Assembly: GCF_900176365.1 (NCBI RefSeq) | Contig: NZ_FWXY01000015.1 | Coordinates: 1 to 64,000, forward strand | Direction of reading: 5' to 3' | From: Desulfocicer vacuolatum DSM 3385 | GTDB taxonomy: Bacteria > Desulfobacterota > Desulfobacteria > Desulfobacterales > Desulfobacteraceae | Length of the DNA stretch: 64,000 nucleotides | Part shown: positions 1 to 8,589 of the stretch, in pieces | Numbering within the stretch: the first letter of the stretch is position 1 | Layout: the number at the start of each line of letters is the position of its first letter | Position numbers and translations under genes: made by a program | The notes under the pieces: generated by a model | Databases searched by the model: none | What the model saw: the letters and a program-made list of their open reading frames with translations, nothing else | Told to the model about the DNA's origin: nothing

Positions 1-29
1 GCCTCTTTTGTTTTGATCGGATATACCAT
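1..29 (-). CDS. Possible gene start running off the left edge
   Basis: On the minus strand an ATG at 29-27 opens a frame beginning M-V-Y-P-I-K-T-K-E-A that continues past the window edge. A GAGGTG sequence 5 bases before the ATG could serve as ribosome binding site. It would be the next gene of the leftward-reading group that includes the genes at 62-286 and 295-993. Only ten codons are visible, so no family can be named. Confidence 0.25.
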
Positions 30-61
30 AAAATCACCTCAATGCCCCAGAGTTTAAATTT

Positions 62-286
62 TCAATTGAGGCGACTTCTATCCTGACACAGGGGGCTTTC
101 ATCTTCTAATTCTAATTCAGCAACGCGCATCAAAAAGGATTTTCCAGTTCCACGAGATCCCTCTAAGAGGCATGGCTCATTTGATTTAAGAGCATTCAAT
201 ATTTTTCTATCAGCCTCGTTTACCACTGACAAACCAAGTATGTCTGCTTGTTTAATACTTTCTGTTCTAAGATAAAATTCACTCAT
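62..286 (-). pseudogene. Truncated P-loop ATPase, N-terminal part only
   Basis: The 74-residue product carries a clear Walker A element (EGSRGTGKS, about residues 42-50) followed by FLMRVA, the usual start of an AAA/STAND-like ATP-binding protein. A full ATPase of this type has several hundred residues with Walker B and sensor motifs, none of which follow here; the frame ends about 20 codons after the P-loop, so the gene looks cut short. It starts 8 bases after the stop of the gene at 295-993, with the same orientation, so the two were probably one transcription unit. The pairing of an ATPase with a small helical protein recalls two-gene defence cassettes, but that is only inference. Confidence 0.5.
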
Positions 287-294
287 TTTGATTC

Positions 295-993
295 CTATGA
301 TCGACCAAATAATTCCCGAATAGATGATATATGGTTAAACTCTTCTGGGATAAACTGCAACGATTCCCGTGTAGGTGCACTTAACAGCTTTGTGTATCGA
401 CATATAGCAGCAAACAATATTATTTCCCATACCGATTTGTAATGTTTAAAATACAAATTAAATAAGGTTTCGTTATATTCTAGTTTAAGTCCACTCTTTT
501 CCCACGTTTCGTTATTTCCATGAACGTATTCGGAAAGCTCTCTATAATTAGATATTGCTTCTTTTCGATAGCTATTTATATGCTCCGAACATTCAGTAAA
601 AAATGCTTTTGCAAACCGTTTAGACAACACTCCATTCTCGCTATCGACAAGGTTCGCCCATTTTATATCCGAACGACCATCAAGCCATTCATTCAATTCC
701 ATTTTATTTACAGAGAAATACATAGCAGCTAAGCCCATCTCAAAGGCTAATCTTAGTGAAGCAAATGCTTGCCTGTATAATCCCAGAGTCAAATTGAAAG
801 TTGCAGACTCTAATTGTGTGCTAACTGTCACAAGAATTTTCTTTTCTTGTGGGTCAGGTAGACACTCTGCAAATTCATAGATGCAAGAGGATAAGTGGTG
901 TAATGTGCCGAGTTTCTCTTTGTCAGAAATAGTTTGGCTGAATATTGTTTGAGATTCGGTGTTTAGTTTAGAAAAATATTCTTGTATGTCCAT
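295..993 (-). CDS. Hypothetical protein, cassette-like gene
   Basis: This 232-residue protein has no signal peptide or membrane segment and appears almost wholly helical. A central stretch around residues 70-95 (LYRQAFASLRLAFEMGLAA) resembles the core helix of HEPN-like/DUF5677-type proteins, but I cannot name the family with confidence. It reads leftward, away from the integrase remnant at 1366-1887, and directly follows the folded attC-like site at 1021-1180, which fits a gene cassette of an integron. The truncated ATPase at 62-286 lies just downstream. Base composition is AT-rich compared with the housekeeping block that starts at 1.9 kb, which also fits acquired DNA. The start ATG at 993 is the first in frame. 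Confidence 0.55.
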   Translation of the reverse strand: MDIQEYFSKLNTESQTIFSQTISDKEKLGTLHHLSSCIYEFAECLPDPQEKKILVTVSTQLESATFNLTLGLYRQAFASLRLAFEMGLAAMYFSVNKMELNEWLDGRSDIKWANLVDSENGVLSKRFAKAFFTECSEHINSYRKEAISNYRELSEYVHGNNETWEKSGLKLEYNETLFNLYFKHYKSVWEIILFAAICRYTKLLSAPTRESLQFIPEEFNHISSIRELFGRS

Positions 994-1020
994 GGCATTG
1001 ATCTATCCTGCAAATTGAGA

Positions 1021-1180
1021 TGTAACGGGCCGGGCTGTTAAGCCGCGAGACTCGCAGGCCATGAAAGGAAATGTCTTTTTATTTTTTTTCATGGCTGAGA
1101 ATCGGAGACGGCTTCAACGCCGTGGATAGGTGGAGCGCATAGCGCGGAACCTGTGCACGGCGTTGATCAGCCCGGCCCGA
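1021..1180. other. attC-like folded recombination site
   Basis: The ends are inverted copies: GGGCCGGGCTG at about 1027-1037 and CAGCCCGGCCC at about 1169-1179. Inside lie GTTAAGCCGC near one end and GGCGTTGATC near the other, as in the inner simple sites of integron attC elements, and a nested stem CGCCGTG/CACGGCG. The outer right-hand core on the minus strand reads GTTACAT, close to the GTTRRRY consensus, while the partner is CTATC rather than the expected AAC form, so the site is degenerate. Length of about 160 bases fits the long attC sites of sedentary chromosomal integrons. Confidence 0.5.
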
Positions 1181-1211
1181 TAGGGTGGAGCGCGGAGCGG
1201 TCCACCCTATC
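1179..1211. repeat. Perfect 11-bp inverted repeat
   Basis: GATAGGGTGGA and TCCACCCTATC form an uninterrupted 11-base stem around an 11-base GC-rich loop. It abuts the attC-like site and lies between it and the integrase remnant, where an attI site would be expected. No T-run follows, so a terminator role is unlikely. Confidence 0.6.
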
Positions 1212-1365
1212 AGCGTTAATAAGTGGAAACTTTCCATGCTATTGACTGTAATAGATAGTGTTGTTTTCCGCCTATTACGATATTAAAGGCCTAACAAAGA
1301 AACATTTTCCACCTATGACATTTAAGTTTCATTCTTCCATTTATTGTGATACCATCACCTTTAAC

Positions 1366-1887
1366 ATGGAAAGTCAACCGAAATTCAAACCCAATCCAAA
1401 ATTAAAATTAATGGATCAGGTACGCGAGGCATTGAGATACCATCGTTACGCTTATCAGACAGAACAAACCTATTGCCAATGGATATTAAGATATATCCGC
1501 TTTTTTGGTGGAAACGTCCATCCTTGCAATCTAAAAGCCCAGGATGTGGAACGTTTTTTATCAGATCTGGTAGTTAAAGGTGAGGTGTCGGCGTCCACCC
1601 AGCGCCAGGCCCTGAATGCCATTATATTCCTATACCGCGAAGTCCTTAATCTACTCCTGGAAGGAAAAATTCTACCAATTCGTTCCAAGAAAAAGCCCAT
1701 GTTACCAACGGTAATGGGTAAAAAAGAGATAAAGCAGTTTTTTCAGCATATTGAAGGGATTCACGCATTGATGGCAAAAATCATGTATGGTTCCGGCCTG
1801 AGACTCATGGAGTGCGTAAGACTGCGCATCAAGGATATTGACTTTGATAGAAAGCGTCTTCATGTGCTGGGAAAGGGAGACAGATAG
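1366..1887 (+). pseudogene. intI: Truncated integron-type tyrosine recombinase
   Basis: The N-terminal SAM-like domain is well preserved, with the integron-integrase style sequence VREALRYHRYAYQTEQTY and WILRYIRFFG. The first catalytic arginine is present in YGSGLRLMECVRLRIKD. The protein then ends after GKGDR, so the integron-specific insertion and the H-R-H-Y half of the active site are missing and the enzyme cannot be functional. The frame is open from 1258, but the homology starts near MESQPKF (1366). It points right, while the attC-like site and cassette-like genes lie to its left and read left, the normal integron arrangement. The broken end lies only 37 bases from the stop of yejE, suggesting that a deletion removed the rest. 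Confidence 0.8.
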
Positions 1888-1923
1888 CTGAACACAATGA
1901 TCCTTTTCTAATTGTGGAAACAA

Positions 1924-2982
1924 TCAGGAATAAAAGGTATACATCCTGGGATCAAAGGCTTCTCTGACGGCCTCACCGGTGAAGGTCACCACCATAAGGG
2001 TCAAAACCAAAGCACCCACCACAGAGGACGAAATCCACCAGGCATCCATATTGGTCCAGCCCTGCTGGAGCAGCTCCCCCCAGCTGGGGGTGGGGGCGGG
2101 AAGGCCAAAGCCTAAATAATCAAGGGAAGTCAATGCCACAATTCCCCCGGAAATGGCAAAGGGCGCATAGGTGACAATAATGGAAAGGGTATTGGGGATA
2201 ATGTGCTTAAAGATAATCCGGGCATGGGAGGCTCCCAGGGATCTGGCTGCCAGAACGTATTCGCGCTCTTTTTCCCGGTAGGTCATGGTGCGCATGACCC
2301 AGGTCATGTTAATCCAGCCGAAAAAGGCCATGATCACAAGTAAAATCATAAAATCAGGCACCACAATGGACGATACAATAATCACCACGTATAAAAAAGG
2401 AATATTGCTCCATACTTCAAGGATACGCTGGAAAAAAAGATCAAATTTCCCCCCAAAATATCCCATGCAGCAGCCCAGACTGATGCCGACAGAATAGTTG
2501 AGCAAAAGCAGAATCAAAGAAAATCCCATGGCTGTGCGAAATCCGTACACCAGCCTTGCCAGCACATCCCGGCCCACATTGTCCGTGCCAAAATAGTGTT
2601 GATCCTCCCAGGATGGGGCAAAGGGGGGATATGTTCCCTCTTTAAGATCATTTTCGTAGGCATTATAGGGAACCGGAGGCATAAGAACAAAATCGCCCTG
2701 ACCATTGCCAGCGCTTTTTTCCAATGCGATTTTTTGTTTCAATTGCCGATAATTGGTCTCATATTCATAGTCCAGTCCAAAGGCAGAGCCGGGAATCATC
2801 TGACCATAGGTGGGAAAATAGAGTTCACCCCGGTATCGCACCACCAAGGCCCTGCTGTTAATGAACACTTCGGCAAAAATGGAGATAAAAATAAATAATA
2901 AAAGAAGAAGAAAAGAAAAATAGCCTCTTTTGATGGAGGTAAATCGATGCCATTTCTTCAGGGTCAGGGGATTTAGTTTCAT
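1924..2982 (-). CDS. yejE: Oligopeptide ABC transporter permease, YejE type
   Basis: Inner-membrane permease of a peptide/microcin-C-type ABC importer. The 352-residue product opens with a cytoplasmic basic stretch and a transmembrane segment (FLLLLLFIFISIF), then a long periplasmic loop, then five or so membrane segments with the permease EAA-type loop around REKEREYVLAARSLGASHARI and the conserved end FTGEAVREAFDPR. The long loop after the first helix is typical of YejE rather than DppC. Its ATG overlaps the stop of yejB by 4 bases, so the two are translationally coupled. The ATPase partner (yejF) that normally follows is absent; an integrase fragment lies there instead, so the operon has probably lost its 3' end. 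Confidence 0.9.
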   Translation of the reverse strand: MKLNPLTLKKWHRFTSIKRGYFSFLLLLLFIFISIFAEVFINSRALVVRYRGELYFPTYGQMIPGSAFGLDYEYETNYRQLKQKIALEKSAGNGQGDFVLMPPVPYNAYENDLKEGTYPPFAPSWEDQHYFGTDNVGRDVLARLVYGFRTAMGFSLILLLLNYSVGISLGCCMGYFGGKFDLFFQRILEVWSNIPFLYVVIIVSSIVVPDFMILLVIMAFFGWINMTWVMRTMTYREKEREYVLAARSLGASHARIIFKHIIPNTLSIIVTYAPFAISGGIVALTSLDYLGFGLPAPTPSWGELLQQGWTNMDAWWISSSVVGALVLTLMVVTFTGEAVREAFDPRMYTFYS

Positions 2983-4016
2983 TTAAACCTCACCCGGGGG
3001 TCCACCAGAGCCACACACACATCAGACAAAATATTGCCCAGCATGAACAGCAAAGAGGATATCACCAGAATTCCCATGACAACGGGGTAATCCCGGTCCA
3101 CCACAGATTCATATCCCAACAGCCCCATGCCATTGATATTAAACACCTTTTCAATAAGAAAAGAGCCCATGAGAATAATGGACACATTATTACCAAAATG
3201 GGTGGCAATGGGGATCAGACTGTTTCTCAGGGCATGGCGAAATATCGCCTGTTTAAAGGACAACCCCTTGGCCACTGCGGTTCTGACATAATCAGCCCCA
3301 AGATTATCCATGAGAGTGTTTTTCATCAACAAGGTCATGACAGTAAAGGAACCAAGCACATAGGCAAGCAGGGGTAAAAGGGTGTGCCAGGCAATGTCCC
3401 GGATTTTTTCAAACAGGGTCATCTCCTGGAAAAAATCAGATACCATGCCCCCCAGGGGGAAAAGGTCCATGTTGGAGGAAAAAAGCACCAGCATCATCAC
3501 ACCTGCCACCCAGCCGGGTATGGCATACCCCATGAAAATAATCACCGAGGTGATGTTATCAAAATGGGTCCGATGCCCAATGGCCTTGGCAATGCCCAGG
3601 GGAATGCACACCCCGTACACAATCAAGGTGGTGAGCACGCCAAAATAAAGGGATATGGGGATTCTCTCTTTTATCATATCCCACACCGGGTCGTAATATC
3701 TTGTGGAACGGCCCAGATCACCTTTTAGGACCTTGCCAAGCCAGAGCAGATAACTTGTCAGAATCGGTTTATCAAACCCGTAATAGACCTTTAATCTTTC
3801 AATCTGCTCCCGGGACAACGGCTGCCCTGCCCCGCCTCCCCCCGGGCCTGCCATACCCCCGCCCCCGGGTCCCATGGCCTGCATCTGCCGGGCATTGGCA
3901 ATGATGCGCTCCATGGGGCCCCCCGGCACAAACCGGGTGATGGCAAACACCATGATGGTGATCCCCACAAATGTGGGAACCACCAGAAGAAGACGTCTGA
4001 TAAAATAGGCGGTCAT
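2979..4016 (-). CDS. yejB: Oligopeptide ABC transporter permease, YejB type
   Basis: Partner permease of YejE, 345 residues, starting with the canonical MTAYFIRRLLLVVPTFVGI membrane helix of DppB/YejB proteins. The C-terminal half holds the permease signature region (DYVRTAVAKGLSFKQAIFRHALRN) and ends in VALVDPRVRFK. Between residues of about 48 and 66 there is a low-complexity glycine-rich insert (two GPGGGG runs) in the periplasmic loop, in a place where YejB proteins carry a variable linker. The substrate-binding gene yejA is not found upstream; alaS begins 150 bases away with an intergenic repeat copy between. The importer must use a binding protein and ATPases encoded elsewhere, or be defunct. 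Confidence 0.9.
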   Translation of the reverse strand: MTAYFIRRLLLVVPTFVGITIMVFAITRFVPGGPMERIIANARQMQAMGPGGGGMAGPGGGGAGQPLSREQIERLKVYYGFDKPILTSYLLWLGKVLKGDLGRSTRYYDPVWDMIKERIPISLYFGVLTTLIVYGVCIPLGIAKAIGHRTHFDNITSVIIFMGYAIPGWVAGVMMLVLFSSNMDLFPLGGMVSDFFQEMTLFEKIRDIAWHTLLPLLAYVLGSFTVMTLLMKNTLMDNLGADYVRTAVAKGLSFKQAIFRHALRNSLIPIATHFGNNVSIILMGSFLIEKVFNINGMGLLGYESVVDRDYPVVMGILVISSLLFMLGNILSDVCVALVDPRVRFK

Positions 4017-4062
4017 GACTGTGGTAACTGCCCCGGGTTAATTTGCTTTATCAACGCGTTCA

Positions 4063-4114
4063 TATAACTGCCACGGGCGGACCTTATTCTGATCTTACTC
4101 AGCCCACAACAAAA
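4063..4114 (+). repeat. CCACGGGC intergenic repeat, copy 1
   Basis: Member of the dispersed palindromic family described under findings. Forward copy: TATAACTGCCACGGGC at the left, GCCCACAACAAAATTTAC at the right, with a degenerate spacer. Lies between alaS and yejB, and a TTTTTCATATAAAA end motif follows at about 4138. Confidence 0.75.
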
Positions 4115-4167
4115 TTTACAAACCAATGGGTTGCACGTGTTTTTCATATAAAAACTTTTCCCATGGG

Positions 4168-6789
4168 TTATTCTGCCGCAGCATAGACAGATTGCAGGGC
4201 CTGTTCCAGGTTCTCCGGTTTAGATCCACCGGCCTGGGCCATGTCCGGCCGGCCCCCACCGCCACCACCCACAATACCGGCAGCGGTTTTAACAATATTA
4301 CCGGCATGGAAGGTCTTTGTCATATCCTTTGTGACCACACAGATCAACAACGCCTTTCCATTGGATTCAGCCCCGAGAAGCACCACACCGGAACCGATTT
4401 TAAGCTTGAATTTATCTGCCAGATCCCGCATCTGGGAGGGATTTTCCACCTCAACCTTTTTGGCCAGCACCTTAACCCCGTTGATCATGCGAATATCATC
4501 GTCCATGCTGTCAACGGATTTAGAGGCAATTTTCGCCTTCAGGGAGATAACTTCCTTGTCTGCCGCCTTTTTATCTGCCACCAGGGTTTCCACCTTGGAC
4601 AAAAGATCGTCCCGGGAAGATTTCACAGCCGCAGCCACATCATGGATAAGGGCCATACTCTGGTGCACGTATTCCAGGGCTTTGGGGCCGGTCATGGCCT
4701 CAATTCGCCGGATGCCCGAAGCAATTCCCCCTTCGGAAATAATCTTGAAAAAGCCAATATTGCCTGTGCGATCGGTGTGGGTTCCGCCGCACAGCTCCCG
4801 GGAAAAATCCCCCATGGACAATACCCGGACCTGATCCCCGTATTTTTCCTCAAACAGGGCTGTGGCACCGGATTTTACAGCTTCATCCATGGTCATCTCC
4901 GTGGTGATCACAGATGCATTTTCCCGGATGTATCCATTGACATCTTCTTCAATGGCATTGAGCTCTTCCCGGGAAATGGCGGAAAAATGGGTAAAATCAA
5001 ACCGAAGACGTTCATTTGTGACAAGGGAGCCTGACTGCTTTACATGGTCCCCCAATACCTTTCTAAGGGCTGCGTGGAGCAGATGGGTTGCAGAATGGTT
5101 TAAAGCCGTTAAAGAGCGCTGTTCTTTATCCACCGTCAAAACAAACTCTGTGCCTGCCTGCATAGTCCCCTCTTCCACCCTGCCCTGGTGAATGCGAAGC
5201 CCGGATGGATCAGACATGGTATTATGAATCTTTACCTTTCCCTTGTCTCCCTGAATCCAGCCGGCATCACCGGCCTGGCCACCGGCCTCGGCATAAAAAG
5301 GGGTTTTTTCTGTAACGATTTCCACGGCATCTCCGGCAGCCACGGAAGATATCTGTTTCCCGTCCTTTACCAGAAGAAGTGATTTGGAACGGGTGGAAAG
5401 TTCGTCATACCCGGTGAACTCTGTGCGAACCCCCTGGGAGGTGAGTGTTTTATATGCCTCCCCCACCCCGGCAAAGGTTTTTGAGCTTTTGGACCTGGCC
5501 CGCTGGTCTGCCATGGCCGCCTCATACCCATCCATGTCCAGGGTAATGTCTGTGTCCTTGATCACATCGGTGATGATGTCCACGGGGAATCCATAGGTAT
5601 CATAAAGCATGAAAATAAGATTTCCGGGAATCTGTTTTTTATTCTCCTGCTCCAGCTCCTCAATGGTGGATTTTAACAGCTTTAATCCCATGTCCAGGGT
5701 TTCGGAAAATTTTATTTCCTCGTTTTTCACCACATTTAAAATAAATGCCGAAGACTCCTTTAATTCCGGATACGCCTCGTCCATGAGATCAAACACCGTG
5801 GCAACGGTTTCATGGAGAAAGGGGCGGGTCAAACCAATGTGACGGCCATACCTGATGGCCCGGCGCATGATGCGCCTTAACACATATCCCCGACCCTCGT
5901 TGGAAGGAAGAATACCGTCGGAAATAAGAAAGGCAGATGCCCGACTGTGATCTGCAATGACCTTCATGGCCACCTCAATCTCCCGGGAGTCGGTTTTTTT
6001 CTTGCCTGTGAGCCGTTCCACAGTATCCATGATGGGTACAAACAGATCAGTCTCATAGTTGGTGGGCACATCCTGGAGCACCGATACAATGCGTTCCAGC
6101 CCAAGTCCTGTGTCAATACTGGGTTTGGGAAGGGGGGTCATGGTGCCGTTCTCATCCCGTTCAAACTGCATGAACACCAGATTCCACAGCTCAAGGTAGC
6201 GATCACACTCACACCCCACAGCACAATTGGGATCATCACACCCAAAGGCCTCTCCCCTGTCAATGTGAATCTCACTGCAGGGACCGCAGGGGCCGGTATC
6301 CCCCATGGACCAGAAGTTGTCCTCTTCTCCCAGACGAACAATGCGATCTTCAGGCACCCCGATGTGATCCCGCCATAAATTGTAAGCTTCATCATCATCA
6401 AGGTAAACAGAAACCCACAGTTTTGAGGGATCAAGACCATACCCATTGGTTAAAAGATCCCAGCCAAACTCCAGGGCTTCCTTTTTAAAATAATCACCAA
6501 AGGAAAAATTACCCAGCATTTCAAAAAAAGTGTGATGCCGGGCCGTGTATCCCACATTTTCCAGATCGTTGTGTTTTCCACCGGCCCGGACACATTTTTG
6601 AGAGGTAACGGCCCGGGAGTACTCTCTTTTTTCATCACCGGTAAAAACACGCTTGAACTGAACCATTCCGGCGTTGGTGAACAAAAGCGTCGGATCATCC
6701 TGGGGCACAAGGGAAGAACTCCTCACAGCCTGGTGATTATGTTTTTTAAAATATTCAATAAATATTCTGCGTGCTTCTTTACCTGTCAT
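4168..6789 (-). CDS. alaS: Alanyl-tRNA synthetase
   Basis: Attaches alanine to tRNA-Ala in the cytoplasm and edits mischarged serine or glycine. The 873-residue protein has the class II synthetase start (ARRIFIEYFKKHNH), motif 2 region (NVGYTARHHTFFEMLGNFSFGDYF), the editing-site motif HSATHLLHAAL, the CGGTH metal motif and the C-terminal glycine-rich C-Ala end (VGGGGGGRPDMAQAGG). The frame is open 13 codons further upstream, but the ATG at 6789 has AGGAGT 5 bases in front and matches the family start. It is separated from recA by a complex repeat (6850-7050), so it probably has its own transcript. All key motifs look intact. Confidence 0.97.
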   Translation of the reverse strand: MTGKEARRIFIEYFKKHNHQAVRSSSLVPQDDPTLLFTNAGMVQFKRVFTGDEKREYSRAVTSQKCVRAGGKHNDLENVGYTARHHTFFEMLGNFSFGDYFKKEALEFGWDLLTNGYGLDPSKLWVSVYLDDDEAYNLWRDHIGVPEDRIVRLGEEDNFWSMGDTGPCGPCSEIHIDRGEAFGCDDPNCAVGCECDRYLELWNLVFMQFERDENGTMTPLPKPSIDTGLGLERIVSVLQDVPTNYETDLFVPIMDTVERLTGKKKTDSREIEVAMKVIADHSRASAFLISDGILPSNEGRGYVLRRIMRRAIRYGRHIGLTRPFLHETVATVFDLMDEAYPELKESSAFILNVVKNEEIKFSETLDMGLKLLKSTIEELEQENKKQIPGNLIFMLYDTYGFPVDIITDVIKDTDITLDMDGYEAAMADQRARSKSSKTFAGVGEAYKTLTSQGVRTEFTGYDELSTRSKSLLLVKDGKQISSVAAGDAVEIVTEKTPFYAEAGGQAGDAGWIQGDKGKVKIHNTMSDPSGLRIHQGRVEEGTMQAGTEFVLTVDKEQRSLTALNHSATHLLHAALRKVLGDHVKQSGSLVTNERLRFDFTHFSAISREELNAIEEDVNGYIRENASVITTEMTMDEAVKSGATALFEEKYGDQVRVLSMGDFSRELCGGTHTDRTGNIGFFKIISEGGIASGIRRIEAMTGPKALEYVHQSMALIHDVAAAVKSSRDDLLSKVETLVADKKAADKEVISLKAKIASKSVDSMDDDIRMINGVKVLAKKVEVENPSQMRDLADKFKLKIGSGVVLLGAESNGKALLICVVTKDMTKTFHAGNIVKTAAGIVGGGGGGRPDMAQAGGSKPENLEQALQSVYAAAE

Positions 6790-6849
6790 TATGTACTCCT
6801 GAGCTATTTTCCTTGAAACGCCTTTCAAGACGCTGTCATTATGATTTTT

Positions 6850-7050
6850 TTAGGGCGGCGGCATAATACTATTTGGCTCCGCATTTACGACCCTATATTT
6901 GTTGTGTCCGCCAAGACATGTGGGTTATTAGAAAATAAAATTTCCAGGTAACCTCAGCAGAGCCCCCCCGATGGGCAATAGGAACCGGACAATTGAGCTG
7001 TCTACAGTTCCGGTCCGGGACCATTGCCCATCGGGGGGGGCGGCATTATC
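6850..7050. repeat. Modular long-hairpin repeat, copy 1
   Basis: A GC-rich near-palindrome (CCCCCCCGATGGGCAATAGG at about 6963 facing its inverted partner CCATTGCCCATCGGGGGGG at about 7021) has a middle part TTGAGCTGTCTACAGTTCC. Next to it is a second module containing GGCTCCGC, ACGACCCTATATTTGTTGTG and ACATGTGGGTT. Both modules recur at 62320-62492 in the opposite orientation, but in the opposite order. It fills the recA-alaS gap and could also act as a strong transcription barrier after recA. Confidence 0.8.
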
Positions 7051-7058
7051 CCATTTTA

Positions 7059-8093
7059 TTATTTTTCAGGCTGTGTCCCAGGCGCATCAGGGGCCTTAAC
7101 AGCAATGCCGAGTTTTTCCCTCACCTGCTGTTGAATTTTGTCAAACAGATCCGGATTATCCAGAAAAAACGCCTTAACGTTCTGACGTCCCTGGCCAATG
7201 CGTTCCCCGTTAAAAGAGTACCAGGCACCGCTTTTTTCAATGATTTCCAGATTCACGCCCATGTCAAGAAGATCGCCGGTTTTGGAAATCCCCTCTCCAT
7301 ACATGAGGTCAAACTCCACGGTTTTAAAAGGGGGAGCCAGCTTATTTTTAACCACCTTTACCTTGGTTCGGTTGCCAATGACATCCTGACCATCTTTAAT
7401 GGCCGTGGCCTTTCTGATCTCCAGCCTCACAGAGGCATAAAATTTAAGGGCATTACCGCCGGTGGTGGTTTCAGGGTTGCCATACACCACACCGATCTTC
7501 ATGCGAATCTGATTGATAAAAATAAGGGTGGTATTGGTTTTGGACATGGTGGCTGTCAGTTTTCTCAAGGCCTGGGACATAAGACGGGCCTGGAGTCCCA
7601 TGTGGGAATCCCCCATTTCGCCCTCAATTTCTGCCCGGGGAACCAGGGCCGCCACAGAGTCCACCACCACAATGTCAATGGCCCCGCTTCTCACCAGCAT
7701 GTCTGCAATTTCCAGGGCCTGTTCACCGGTGTCGGGCTGGGAAACCAGAAGTTCATCACAGTCCACCCCAAGTTTTCTGGCATAGGCCACATCCAGGGCG
7801 TGTTCAGCATCTATAAATGCGGCAATGCCGCCCTGTTTCTGGGCCTCGGCCACGGCATGCAAGGTCAGGGTGGTTTTTCCTGAAGATTCAGGGCCATACA
7901 CTTCAATGACACGGCCCCGGGGAAATCCCCCCACACCAAGGGCCTTGTCCAGGGCAAGGGAACCCGTTGGAATCACCGGCACGGCCTGGACTTCCCGTGC
8001 GCCCAGCTTCATGATGGAGCCTTTTCCAAACTGTCGTTCAATCTGACTCATTGCCGATTTTACGGCTTTATCTCTTTCCGTTGATTCAACCAT
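7059..8093 (-). CDS. recA: Recombinase RecA
   Basis: Coats single-stranded DNA for homologous recombination and triggers the SOS response. The 344-residue length is usual. Visible motifs are the start [20 protein letters not shown], Walker A GPESSGKT (residues 67-74), the Walker B region ending [10 protein letters not shown], loop L1 around [19 protein letters not shown] and the L2 region [19 protein letters not shown]. Its start lies 46 bases after the stop of pgpA in the same orientation, with GGGAG as ribosome binding site, so it is probably the last gene of the M20 peptidase-larC-pgpA-recA group. I looked for a LexA box directly upstream and found no convincing one. Confidence 0.98.
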   Translation of the reverse strand: MVESTERDKAVKSAMSQIERQFGKGSIMKLGAREVQAVPVIPTGSLALDKALGVGGFPRGRVIEVYGPESSGKTTLTLHAVAEAQKQGGIAAFIDAEHALDVAYARKLGVDCDELLVSQPDTGEQALEIADMLVRSGAIDIVVVDSVAALVPRAEIEGEMGDSHMGLQARLMSQALRKLTATMSKTNTTLIFINQIRMKIGVVYGNPETTTGGNALKFYASVRLEIRKATAIKDGQDVIGNRTKVKVVKNKLAPPFKTVEFDLMYGEGISKTGDLLDMGVNLEIIEKSGAWYSFNGERIGQGRQNVKAFFLDNPDLFDKIQQQVREKLGIAVKAPDAPGTQPEK

Positions 8094-8139
8094 CTATTTT
8101 ATCTCCCAGCCCCAATATTGTGTAAAATATTATTTTTTA

Positions 8140-8589
8140 TCAAAAAAAGAGTCTCAAAACAAGCCCGGTGTAAAGCCCGGCAAAAATATCATCCAGCACC
8201 ACACCGGCGCCTCCGGAAAATTGACGCTCAAAATATCTTATTGGAAACGGTTTTACAATATCAAAAAATCGAAACAGCAAAAACCCTGCCAACAGGGAAG
8301 TGAAGGTCACAGGCAAGCCGACCAGGGCCACCAGATACCCTGCAATTTCATCAATAACAATGGCTCCGGGATCTTTTTTTTCAAATATGGGTTCAGCCTC
8401 CTGGGCAATCCAGACGGCCCCCATGATAAACAAAACCACGGCAAAAGTCTGCCATGACAGCGGCAGCACACTGCAAAGAAATATAAGGGGAATGCCCACC
8501 AGGGTTCCCCAGGTACCCGGGGCCACCGGAGCATATCCCACCATGCCACCGGTGGCTGCAAATAAAATCAAGCGTTGTTTAAGCGTCAT
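8140..8589 (-). CDS. pgpA: Phosphatidylglycerophosphatase A
   Basis: Membrane enzyme removing the phosphate from phosphatidylglycerophosphate to give phosphatidylglycerol. From the ATG at 8589 the protein has 149 residues with the family hallmarks: APGTWGTLVGIP near residue 22, the metal-binding segment DPGAIVIDEIAGYLVAL, FRFFDIVKPFPI and the end GGAGVVLDDIFAGLYTG. The frame is open far upstream, but that extension is only the other frame of the His-coding repeats of larC and should not be counted. The start overlaps the last codons of larC by 11 bases, so the two are translationally coupled. Confidence 0.93.
   Translation of the reverse strand: MTLKQRLILFAATGGMVGYAPVAPGTWGTLVGIPLIFLCSVLPLSWQTFAVVLFIMGAVWIAQEAEPIFEKKDPGAIVIDEIAGYLVALVGLPVTFTSLLAGFLLFRFFDIVKPFPIRYFERQFSGGAGVVLDDIFAGLYTGLVLRLFF

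Noticed and set aside
4126-5034. Long plus-strand open frame opposite alaS (and similar frames opposite recA, larC and mutS)
   Set aside because: They mirror highly conserved genes on the other strand, lack ribosome binding sites and show no protein-like pattern.
8094-8139. LexA/SOS box before recA
   Set aside because: The 46-base gap holds only AT-rich sequence with AATATT motifs and no recognisable operator.
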